Shown here: positions 1 through 6,168 of the stretch, piece after piece | How positions within the stretch are numbered: the stretch's first letter is position 1 | How the letters are laid out: every line of letters begins with the position of its first letter | Source: Sphingobacteriia bacterium | Lineage (GTDB): Bacteria > Bacteroidota > Bacteroidia > Chitinophagales > Chitinophagaceae | NCBI GenBank assembly: GCA_004294465.1 | Contig: REAV01000031.1 | Coordinates: 1 to 7,847 of the forward strand | Length of the DNA stretch: 7,847 nucleotides | Direction: 5' to 3' | Translations under genes and position numbers: made by a program | Notes under the pieces: generated by a model | What the model was told of the DNA's origin: nothing | The model's database searches: none | What the model saw: only the letters and a program-made list of their open reading frames with translations

Positions 1-939
1 TTTGGATCCTGGGTAACATTTCACAAACAAATCAAAGACAATAGCGCCGATGAATTGATGGGCATTGCTTATGATAGTGGCATTAATTTTTTCGACAATG
101 CAGAAGTATATGCATTGGGAGAAAGTGAAAAAATGATGGGCAGAGTATTAAAAGAAAAAAACTGGGACAGAACTTCTTATGTACTTTCTTCCAAAGCATT
201 TTTTGGTTGGAGAGGAAAAAACAATAAACCCAATCAAACGGGCTTAAGTCGCAAACACCTTACAGAAGCTTGTCATGAAGCTTTACAACGCTTACAAACC
301 GATTATTTGGATTTATATTTCTGCCATCGCCCCGATAAAGCAGTACCTATAGAAGAAGTAGTGCAAACCATGAATACTTTGATTCAACAGGGTAAGATTT
401 TGTACTGGGGAACCAGTGAATGGAGTGGTGTAGAAATTATGGAAGCACATAGAGTTGCTCAATCTTATCGTTTGATCGGACCTTCAGTAGAACAACCGCA
501 ATACAATTTATTCGAAAGAGAGAAACTGGAGAACGATTATTTGCAGGTATTTAAAAATGTGGGCTTAGGTACCACCATTTGGAGTCCATTGGCATCAGGA
601 TTATTAACTGGAAAATACAATAATGGCATTCCAGCCGATAGCCGTTTGGCCGTCGAAGGATTCGATTGGTTAAAAGAGCGTACCTATGTAGAAGCTAAAA
701 TTGAAAAAGTAAAACAATTGCAAGCCCTTGCCAATGATTTAGGGGTTTCTTTAGCTGCTTTAAGTATTGCTTGGTGCATCAAAAATCCGAATGTAACCAC
801 CGCTATTTTAGGAGCCACTAAAAAAGAACAATTAGTCGACAATTTAAAAGCCTTAGATGCTTTAGCCCTGATTACTCCTGAAATAACCCAAAAAATAGAA
901 GAAATCATGCAAAACAAGCCCGTTTTAGCTGATTTTTAA
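1..939 (+). CDS. Aldo/keto reductase, Kv-beta-like (5' end cut by window edge)
   Basis: NADPH-dependent oxidoreductase of the aldo/keto reductase superfamily, probably cytosolic and reducing aldehydes or ketones. The frame is open from base 1, so the gene begins upstream; the visible part is 312 residues, and about 20 N-terminal residues are probably missing (the first residues, FGSWVTF, match the end of beta-strand 1). The catalytic tetrad can be read as Asp32 and Tyr37 (FFDNAEVY), Lys65 (LSSKAFFG) and His109 (LYFCHRPD), numbered from the first visible residue. WGTSEWS, EQPQYNLFERE, WSPLASGLLTGKY and the C-terminal ILGATKKEQLVDNL, which forms the cofactor pocket, resemble the animal potassium-channel beta subunit and its bacterial relatives more than other reductase branches. 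The internal TTG at 55 is not the start, because homologous sequence continues before it. The natural substrate cannot be told. A terminator follows closely, so this ends its transcription unit. Confidence 0.93.
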   Translation, partial: FGSWVTFHKQIKDNSADELMGIAYDSGINFFDNAEVYALGESEKMMGRVLKEKNWDRTSYVLSSKAFFGWRGKNNKPNQTGLSRKHLTEACHEALQRLQTDYLDLYFCHRPDKAVPIEEVVQTMNTLIQQGKILYWGTSEWSGVEIMEAHRVAQSYRLIGPSVEQPQYNLFEREKLENDYLQVFKNVGLGTTIWSPLASGLLTGKYNNGIPADSRLAVEGFDWLKERTYVEAKIEKVKQLQALANDLGVSLAALSIAWCIKNPNVTTAILGATKKEQLVDNLKALDALALITPEITQKIEEIMQNKPVLADF

Positions 940-960
940 TGAATAACACCGATTTATTAG

Positions 961-987
961 AAGGCAGGATTAATCTCCTGCCTTTTT
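961..987 (+). terminator. Rho-independent terminator after the aldo/keto reductase
   Basis: A perfect 9-bp stem (AAGGCAGGA at 961-969 with TCCTGCCTT at 976-984) encloses a 6-nt loop and is followed directly by a T run to 987. It starts 21 nt after the reductase stop codon and separates that gene from the sigma-factor unit. The opposite strand lacks a comparable T run, so it is probably one-directional. Confidence 0.88.
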
Positions 988-1067
988 AGTATCTCCCCCT
1001 ATAGAAAAATAGTCCTATCTTTTTTCCAACCTTTATTAAAACCCATACTCTTATATAAGAAGACTGA

Positions 1068-1619
1068 TTGGAACAGGTATTAACCATACAAACGGCTGTT
1101 GTAAAAAAGGCCTGCAAAGGAGATGCAGCGGCCAGGGCTTGGTTATACGAACAATATTCAAAGGCAATGTTCAATATCTGCACCAGAATGGCTTCCAACC
1201 GCAACGATGCGGAAGATCTTTTACAGGATGCTTTTATTATTGCATTCAATAAATTACATCAACTGAAGGAAGCCGAACAATTTGGTGGCTGGCTAAAGAG
1301 AATTGTAGTGAATGAATGTATCCGATACACTAAGAAGTCGATTGTTTTACATGATCTGGAAGACAATAATGTAGATCAAATTGCAGAAGATGCAACAGAA
1401 TGGTGGAAAACAGTCGACATGAAAGTGGTGCACCGGGAAATTAAAAACCTTCCTGAAGGATGTAAACAGGTTTTTACTTTATATGTGGTAGAAGATTATT
1501 CTCATAAAGAAATTGCATTTGAATTGGGAATTAGCGAATCAACCAGTAAAAGTCAATACCATCGAGCAAAAAAATTATTAAAAGAAAGCATCAATCAATA
1601 TTTAGCAATACATGGATGA
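1068..1619 (+). CDS. ECF-type RNA polymerase sigma factor (sigma-70 family)
   Basis: A 183-residue alternative sigma factor that would bind core RNA polymerase and direct it to a small regulon. Region 2 spans about residues 21-91, with the signature NDAEDLLQDAF (46-56), then FGGWLKRIVVNECIRYTKK. Region 4 spans about 118-172, with the helix-turn-helix YSHKEIAFELGISESTSKSQYHRAKKLL; no region 1.1 or 3 is visible, as expected for the ECF class. The start is TTG at 1068: an in-frame TGA lies immediately before it at 1065-1067, and the first in-frame ATG (residue 34) would delete part of region 2. A weak purine-rich AAGAAGA precedes the start. The gene overlaps the next one by 8 nt, which implies cotranscription and probable translational coupling. 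No clear promoter could be read in the 128-nt gap upstream. The target regulon is unknown; autoregulation is common in this class but is not shown here. Confidence 0.93.
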   Translation: MEQVLTIQTAVVKKACKGDAAARAWLYEQYSKAMFNICTRMASNRNDAEDLLQDAFIIAFNKLHQLKEAEQFGGWLKRIVVNECIRYTKKSIVLHDLEDNNVDQIAEDATEWWKTVDMKVVHREIKNLPEGCKQVFTLYVVEDYSHKEIAFELGISESTSKSQYHRAKKLLKESINQYLAIHG

Positions 1620-2382
1620 GTTTAAAAAATATATTCAAAACAACAAAGAACAACTGGACGAAGACATGCCTTCTCCAGGGGTTTGGAATAATATTGAACA
1701 GGGAATAACCCCCGTTAAAAGTTCGGTTCCAGTTGTTACAATGATTCGCTGGGCTGTTGCTGCATGTGTTATTGCATTAGCTGGCATTGGATCTTGGTAT
1801 TTATTGACTTCACAAAAACCTTCAGCAGTAGCGCCTACCACAATTGCTAAAACTATTGCAAAACCAACAATTGCAGTTCCGAATCAACCCGATTCTACTT
1901 TAAAAAATAATGAAGTTGCAAAAAGTTTTGAGCCAGTAATTATTGCTAGTAATACAAATAAAAAACAACCATCATCTATTGATAAAATAAATACCGGTTC
2001 TGTAAAAACAAATTCAGCAAATAAACCAGCAAATGATCCTGCATATACGGCTTTATTAAACAATGTTGAAGCCAGTTTTACGCAAGTAATAAATTTACAA
2101 AAAGCGAGAATCAGCACCTATCCGATGTTTGCAGAAAGTGCAGATTATTTCAAAGATTTTAATATTCAAATCAAACAAATGGAGAAAGAAGAGAAGAACA
2201 TTAAGTCAACCATTTCCAGACGTGGAATCAGTAATGATTTATTGGATCAGCTCATCAATCTCTATCAACAAAAACTAACTATTCTGAAACAGCTGCAGCT
2301 GGAGATGAATAAAACCAACAATCGATTTAAACAAAACCGCGGACCAGTGGATACTACCCGCACTTATTTCTTAAGTATTTAA
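1612..2382 (+). CDS. Anti-sigma-factor-like single-pass membrane protein
   Basis: A 256-residue protein whose ATG lies inside the last codons of the sigma gene (8-nt overlap). The N-terminal ~43 residues are cytoplasmic and contain DEDMPSPGVWNNIEQGI, the acidic-Pro-Trp stretch often seen at the start of Bacteroidota anti-sigma proteins. One membrane helix spans about residues 44-65 (MIRWAVAACVIALAGIGSWYLL). A low-complexity Thr/Ala/Pro/Lys linker follows to about 140, then a helical, coiled-coil-like C-terminal domain at about 145-240 with YPMFAESADYF and a Gln/Lys/Leu-rich helix pair. The only cysteine is inside the membrane helix, so the zinc-binding anti-sigma motif HxxxCxxC is absent. From gene order and topology it probably holds the sigma factor at the inner membrane and senses an envelope signal through its periplasmic part. 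Function is inferred from context; no catalytic motif is visible. Confidence 0.78.
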   Translation: MDEFKKYIQNNKEQLDEDMPSPGVWNNIEQGITPVKSSVPVVTMIRWAVAACVIALAGIGSWYLLTSQKPSAVAPTTIAKTIAKPTIAVPNQPDSTLKNNEVAKSFEPVIIASNTNKKQPSSIDKINTGSVKTNSANKPANDPAYTALLNNVEASFTQVINLQKARISTYPMFAESADYFKDFNIQIKQMEKEEKNIKSTISRRGISNDLLDQLINLYQQKLTILKQLQLEMNKTNNRFKQNRGPVDTTRTYFLSI

Positions 2383-2391
2383 ATAAAGTAT

Positions 2392-3903
2392 ATGAACAAG
2401 AGAAACCCTTTTCTACAAGCAGCCGCAACTATTCTTGCACTTGCAATGATGGTTCAGGTATCTGCACAAACAATTTCTGCTACTGCACCTAAGGCAGCTA
2501 ATCAAAGACAAAAGTCTGCTGCTATCGAAAGTCAACAAGCTGCCCAACAGATGAAAATATTGGCTGAGATGGATGCAAAAAATGCTCAAACCATTCGCGG
2601 AAATCTAGGCGCATTGGCTGCAATGCCTCCGATGCCCCCAATGCCTGCAATGGCACCTTTGGCTGAATTGGCAGAATTTCCGGAAAGAATGGAAATGCCT
2701 GAATTGCGTGAGCTGGCAGAATTAAATGGAGTTACATATTTCAATGGTAAAAATTTTACCAATGTAGATGATTTAAAATCCAAAGAAGTTTCGCAAGAAA
2801 TTTCAACCTCTAAATCTCCAGATATTTATATCGATAATTCATCTCGTGGTATGGTAGTGAAAATTTGGGATCAGCCTAAAGTAAAAATAACAACAACTGT
2901 TTTTTATGAAGGTGATGGTAAACTATCTGATGAAGAATGGTTAGAAAAATTGAATCTTTCTTTAAGGATGTTAGGCTCATCTGTTAAAATAAAATCTGGA
3001 AGTATTGGTGGAGGAAGTTATACTACTACTTCAGGAACTTACGCATGGAGCGGAGGAAGTAATACCAATGGTGTAGCGGTTTTCAACGGAAATGGTCAAA
3101 ATATTGGCACTAAATCAAATATCAAAAGAGTGGTTACAGTATATGTGCCTGCTGGTAGCAAATTAGACATCGAAAGCAAATATGCCGATGTGCAATTAAC
3201 TGGTGCTTTTACCGATGCGAACATAGATTTGACTAATGGCAATCTCGATGCAGAAAACATCAACAAACTTCAATTACGTTCTAAGTATTCCAATGTTACT
3301 TTAGACAATGTTGTAACTGCTGAAATTGATTTTATCAATGGCAGATTCACTGCAAAGAATATTGATGATGCAGATATCGATACAAAATATTCAACCATTG
3401 AAATGGGCAATGTGAAAAAAATAGTTTTCCGAAGCACCAATGATGAATATGAAATGGAAGAAGTAGGTGAAATTCGTGGAAGAAAAAATTATGGCAATCT
3501 TAGAATTACCAAATTGAATGGCTCATTGGAATTAGATGGCACTAATGCAGATGTGAAAGTTAGAAATGTAGGCCCGAATCTTAGCATGGTAAAAATTGAC
3601 AATAAATATGCAGATATCCGCCTTCCGCTTCGCAATAACAAAAGCTATTCAATTAATTATGTAGGATCATATAGTACCGTATACGGGAATTTCGAAAAAT
3701 TACCTTTGAAAGAAGAGCCAAAACCATTATTGAAAGACAAGGAAGATAAATTGGCTGAAGAAATCAGATCTATTAATCGTTCTGTAATGAGGGCTTCTGG
3801 TGCTGAAGAGAATAATAGTTCACGTTTTTCTGCCCTTGTTGGCGACGGTAAAGCTTTAAAAATTAATATGAACTGTCAAAATTGTACAGTCGACTTTAAA
3901 TAA
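2392..3903 (+). CDS. Exported beta-repeat protein (DUF4097-like adhesin/solenoid fold)
   Basis: A 503-residue secreted or outer-envelope protein starting 9 nt after the anti-sigma gene. A signal peptide is clear: MNKR, hydrophobic residues 8-22, and probable cleavage after VSA (about residue 25). A Gln/Ala-rich helical stretch (35-75) and a Met/Pro-rich patch (78-109) follow. A Gly/Ser/Thr-rich region lies at 200-240, then repeated beta motifs from about 256 to 413: SKYADVQL, SKYSNVTL, TKYSTIEM, KNYGNLRI and NKYADIRL alternate with NG- or TN-centred rungs. The tail after 440 is charged and ends with a CxxC pair (Cys495, Cys498) in NMNCQNCTVDFK. The pattern resembles DUF4097-type putative adhesins with parallel beta-helix folds; the assignment is by pattern, not search. 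It has no catalytic motif. Cotranscription with the sigma pair suggests an envelope stress or surface role, either as output or as part of signal sensing. A strong terminator ends the unit. Confidence 0.8.
   Translation: MNKRNPFLQAAATILALAMMVQVSAQTISATAPKAANQRQKSAAIESQQAAQQMKILAEMDAKNAQTIRGNLGALAAMPPMPPMPAMAPLAELAEFPERMEMPELRELAELNGVTYFNGKNFTNVDDLKSKEVSQEISTSKSPDIYIDNSSRGMVVKIWDQPKVKITTTVFYEGDGKLSDEEWLEKLNLSLRMLGSSVKIKSGSIGGGSYTTTSGTYAWSGGSNTNGVAVFNGNGQNIGTKSNIKRVVTVYVPAGSKLDIESKYADVQLTGAFTDANIDLTNGNLDAENINKLQLRSKYSNVTLDNVVTAEIDFINGRFTAKNIDDADIDTKYSTIEMGNVKKIVFRSTNDEYEMEEVGEIRGRKNYGNLRITKLNGSLELDGTNADVKVRNVGPNLSMVKIDNKYADIRLPLRNNKSYSINYVGSYSTVYGNFEKLPLKEEPKPLLKDKEDKLAEEIRSINRSVMRASGAEENNSSRFSALVGDGKALKINMNCQNCTVDFK
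2623..2658 (+). repeat. In-frame 9-bp repeat encoding Met-Pro-Pro-like tripeptides
   Basis: Four consecutive 9-nt units, each beginning with ATG, encode MPP, MPP, MPA and MAP (residues 78-89 of the exported repeat protein). The third codon positions vary between units, so this is an old or selected repeat rather than a fresh slippage product. It sits between the helical N-terminal segment and the beta-rich body and probably forms an extended linker. Confidence 0.6.
3157..3630 (+). repeat. Protein-level ~34-residue tandem repeat (putative beta-solenoid rungs)
   Basis: Within the exported protein, a [S/T/N]-[K/N]-Y-x-x-[V/I/L] rung recurs with its Tyr at residues 264, 299, 333, 367 and 406. 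Between these lies a second rung type centred on Asn at 282, 316, 350 and 385 (TNG, ING, TND, TNA). Spacings are 34-35 residues within each series, except for the last KY step (39). That corresponds to alternating rungs of about 17 residues, as expected for stacked coils of a beta-helix. The DNA copies are strongly diverged, so the repeat is visible mainly at protein level. Confidence 0.65.
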
Positions 3904-3947
3904 GATACATCAGCCGATTTTTCTCATGTAAATAAATTATCGGTACC

Positions 3948-3975
3948 GTACCCCGTTTCTACGGGGTACTTTTTT
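3948..3975 (+). terminator. Rho-independent terminator after the sigma-factor unit
   Basis: A perfect 9-bp stem (GTACCCCGT at 3948-3956 with ACGGGGTAC at 3961-3969) has a 4-nt TTCT loop and is followed by six T. It lies 44 nt after the stop of the exported repeat protein and insulates the three-gene unit from the downstream membrane-protein gene. A small palindrome CGGTACCG (3941-3948) abuts the left arm. Confidence 0.92.
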
Positions 3976-3989
3976 GTGTAGATATCCCT

Positions 3990-3997
3990 TAACTTTG
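3990..3997 (+). promoter_or_regulatory. Bacteroidota -7 promoter element (TAACTTTG)
   Basis: TAACTTTG matches the TAnnTTTG -7 consensus of the primary sigma factor of Bacteroidota. It sits just after a terminator and ends 4 nt before the ATG of the CBS-domain gene at 4002. A well-spaced -33 TTTG was not found; the TTTG at 3973-3976 is too close. If the usual distance to the transcription start holds, the mRNA would begin at or within a few bases of the start codon. Confidence 0.6.
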
Positions 3998-4001
3998 AGC
4001 T

Positions 4002-5261
4002 ATGACACATATCTATACCATTCTTTGTATAGTAGGCACATTGCTATTTATCGGATTTTTTGCTGGTTATGAAATAGCATTTGTAACTGCCAACCGATTA
4101 ACGATCGAGCTGAAAAAAAAGCAAGGAAAAAAAAGCGGCACTATACTGGCTCGCTTTATGGAATTTCCTGCCAGATTCATTGGCACTTGTTTAATTGGAC
4201 TAAATGTTTTTTTGGTTATTTATGGTTTGCTCTTCGATGAGCTATTGCAAATGGGTATTTGGAACCCTTTAAAACTAGAAAACGAATATTTAAAATTAGC
4301 ATTTGACACATTCCTTTCTACCATAGTAGTATTGATTGTTGGCGAATTCTTACCCAAAGCCATTTTCAGGGCAAAAAATGATACCCTGTTAACGTTCTTT
4401 GCTCCTTTAGCCAACTTCTTTCACAACTTATTTCTGCCTTTAACCGACTTTTTTGTAAACATGTCTCAATGGATTTTGAAATATGTATTTAATGTTAGAG
4501 TGAACAATAGAAATGAAGTTTTTACTAAAGTAGACTTAGAACATTTTTTTCAGCAAACAAAGGAACAAGACGAAGAAACCCAGGAACTTAATACGGAATT
4601 ATTTGAAAACGCTTTGAGTCTGCCAACCATTAAAATCAGGCAGTGCCTGGTTCCTAGAACAGAAATTGTTGCTCTAGAAATCAATGCAAGCATAGATGAA
4701 GCCAGAACAGAGTTTATCAGTACCAAATTGAGTAAACTATTGGTTTACGAAGAAAGCATCGATAATATCGTTGGATATATTCATCAATTAGATTTATTCG
4801 ACAGACCGTCGAATGTAAAAGAAATGTTACATCCGATTATTGCGGTACCTGAAAGCATGAGTGCCACAGACCTCATCAACAAATTCTCCAAAGAGCGAAA
4901 AAGTATTGCTTGGGTAGTAGACGAATTTGGCGGAACTGCAGGTATTGTAACAATGGAAGATGTATTGGAAGAGATTTTTGGTGAAATTCATGATGAATAT
5001 GATGTGGAGGAATTTGTAGAAAAACAGCTGGCAGAAGACGAATTCATTTTAAGCGGAAGGCTGGAATTAGACTACTTGAATGAAAAATACAATTTAGAGC
5101 TTCCTGCCGGTGAATCTGAAACCTTGAGTGGATATATTATTAATGAACATGAGACTATTCCCAAACAGAAGGAAACCATTATCATCAATAATTTTAAGTT
5201 TGATATTCTTACAGTGAGCGATACCCGTATTGAAATGGTTAAATTGAAGGTTTTACGATAA
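4002..5261 (+). CDS. CNNM/CBS-pair/CorC-HlyC domain membrane protein (hemolysin family)
   Basis: A 419-residue inner-membrane protein of the CorC/HlyC (CNNM-related) family, generally linked to magnesium or other divalent-cation efflux and homeostasis. The 'hemolysin' label is historical. The N-terminal DUF21/CNNM membrane domain (about 1-165) has hydrophobic segments near 5-28, 57-78, 103-125 and 128-160, with FFAGYEIAF (19-27) and GEFLPKAIFRAK (114-125), both family hallmarks. A CBS pair follows at about 205-330, with LVPRTEIVAL (the usual MTPR position) and DEFGGTAGIVTMEDVLEEI (308-326). A C-terminal CorC/HlyC transporter-associated domain lies at about 342-417. Length and domain order are complete and normal. 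GldE, the gliding-motility protein, belongs to the same broad family, but nothing adjacent supports that identity. The gene has its own promoter-like element and is followed, without a visible terminator, by tatC 50 nt later. Confidence 0.92.
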   Translation: MTHIYTILCIVGTLLFIGFFAGYEIAFVTANRLTIELKKKQGKKSGTILARFMEFPARFIGTCLIGLNVFLVIYGLLFDELLQMGIWNPLKLENEYLKLAFDTFLSTIVVLIVGEFLPKAIFRAKNDTLLTFFAPLANFFHNLFLPLTDFFVNMSQWILKYVFNVRVNNRNEVFTKVDLEHFFQQTKEQDEETQELNTELFENALSLPTIKIRQCLVPRTEIVALEINASIDEARTEFISTKLSKLLVYEESIDNIVGYIHQLDLFDRPSNVKEMLHPIIAVPESMSATDLINKFSKERKSIAWVVDEFGGTAGIVTMEDVLEEIFGEIHDEYDVEEFVEKQLAEDEFILSGRLELDYLNEKYNLELPAGESETLSGYIINEHETIPKQKETIIINNFKFDILTVSDTRIEMVKLKVLR

Positions 5262-5280
5262 ATCTTCCCTTCCATATCCC

Positions 5281-5288
5281 TAACTTTG
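5281..5288 (+). promoter_or_regulatory. Bacteroidota -7 promoter element upstream of tatC (TAACTTTG)
   Basis: TAACTTTG followed by CGCC matches the TAnnTTTG -7 consensus, 23 nt before the tatC ATG. It is preceded by ATATCCC, as is the element at 3990. A convincing -33 TTTG was not seen at normal spacing. The predicted 5' leader is short, roughly 15-20 nt. tatC could be transcribed from here as well as by read-through from the CBS-domain gene. Confidence 0.6.
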
Positions 5289-5311
5289 CGCCCTAGCTTA
5301 GAAATTGCATT

Positions 5312-6166
5312 ATGGCATTATTCAACAGATCAGCCGGTGAAGGAAAAGAAGAGATGACATTTATAGACCATCTCGAAGAGTTGCGCTCTCATATTATCCG
5401 ATCAGTATTAGCCATTTTGGTAGGAGCCATTTTTATTTTTATTTACCGAAACTGGATCTTCGATCATATCATAATTGGCCCAATTAATAAAGACTTTATA
5501 AGTTATAAGGCGCTTTGCGATTTTAGTCATTGGGCACATATGGGAGATGCGCTATGTATGCCTCCAGTTCAAGTAACTATGCAGAGTACCACTTTTGGTG
5601 GTCAATTTTTAAGCAGCATTACCATGGCTTTTGTAGGGGGTATTATCATAGCCTTCCCCTTTATTTTTTGGGAGTTCTGGCGTTTTGTAAAACCTGCTTT
5701 AAAAGAAAATGAATTAAAGAATACTCGATTTGTGATTTTTTGGGTTTCCTTTTTCTTCTTTACTGGCGCTGCTTTCGGGTATTTTTTATTAGGCCCTTTT
5801 ACATTTAATTTTTTGGCTGGCTTTCAATTAGGTACCGAAAACATGATTGTTACCCGACCTACTTTTGCCGACTATTTGGATAATCTTACAAATATTATTT
5901 TAGGTTGTGGATTGGCATTTGAATTACCAGTGTTGTCATTCATATTAACTAAAATAGGATTAGTTACTCCTGGTTTTTTAAGAACAACACGTAAATATGC
6001 CGTTGTAATCATATTGATTGTGGCAGCTTTCATTACACCAAGCCCGGATTGGATGAGTCAGTTAATTGTTTTCATTCCATTATGGTTATTGTATGAATTA
6101 AGTATCTTGGTATCTGCGAGGGTGTATAAACAAGATAAGGAAGAAGAAGATAAAGAATGGGATTGA
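5312..6166 (+). CDS. tatC: Sec-independent (twin-arginine) protein translocase subunit TatC
   Basis: A 284-residue polytopic inner-membrane protein that recognises twin-arginine signal peptides and, with TatA/B-type partners, exports folded proteins. The cytoplasmic N-terminus carries FIDHLEELRSH; Glu23 and Arg25 correspond to E. coli Glu15 and Arg17. Pro116, Phe125 and Glu134 in FPFIFWEFWRFVKPALKENE keep the exact spacing of E. coli Pro85, Phe94 and Glu103. Glu204 (LAFELPV) and Asp246/Gln250 (TPSPDWMSQ) match later conserved sites. Six membrane helices are plausible. The first periplasmic loop (about 52-95) is longer than in E. coli and contains Cys69 and Cys82, a feature I associate with Bacteroidota TatC. 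The C-terminal tail is short and acidic (KEEEDKEWD). No tatA or tatB is in the window. The ATG start gives a complete N-terminus. Confidence 0.96.
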   Translation: MALFNRSAGEGKEEMTFIDHLEELRSHIIRSVLAILVGAIFIFIYRNWIFDHIIIGPINKDFISYKALCDFSHWAHMGDALCMPPVQVTMQSTTFGGQFLSSITMAFVGGIIIAFPFIFWEFWRFVKPALKENELKNTRFVIFWVSFFFFTGAAFGYFLLGPFTFNFLAGFQLGTENMIVTRPTFADYLDNLTNIILGCGLAFELPVLSFILTKIGLVTPGFLRTTRKYAVVIILIVAAFITPSPDWMSQLIVFIPLWLLYELSILVSARVYKQDKEEEDKEWD

Positions 6167-6168
6167 AA

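Noticed and set aside
55..57. TTG at 55 as the start of the aldo/keto reductase
   Set aside because: The same frame is open to base 1 and the preceding residues (FGSWVTFHKQI) look like family sequence, so the gene is simply cut by the window edge.
1013..1026. TATCTTTT as a promoter -7 element for the sigma factor
   Set aside because: It mismatches the key final G of TAnnTTTG, lies in a T-rich tract, and has no clear -33 element. An ECF-type self-promoter is possible but cannot be identified from one site.
684..1249. Antisense open frames at 684-917 and 986-1249
   Set aside because: They lie opposite the aldo/keto reductase and the sigma factor with its terminator, have no recognisable domains, and look like mirror frames of real genes.
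5530..5712. Alternative-frame + strand open frame inside tatC
   Set aside because: It lies entirely inside tatC in a different frame. Its sequence is rich in Tyr, Ser and Phe with no motif, as expected of a shadow frame.
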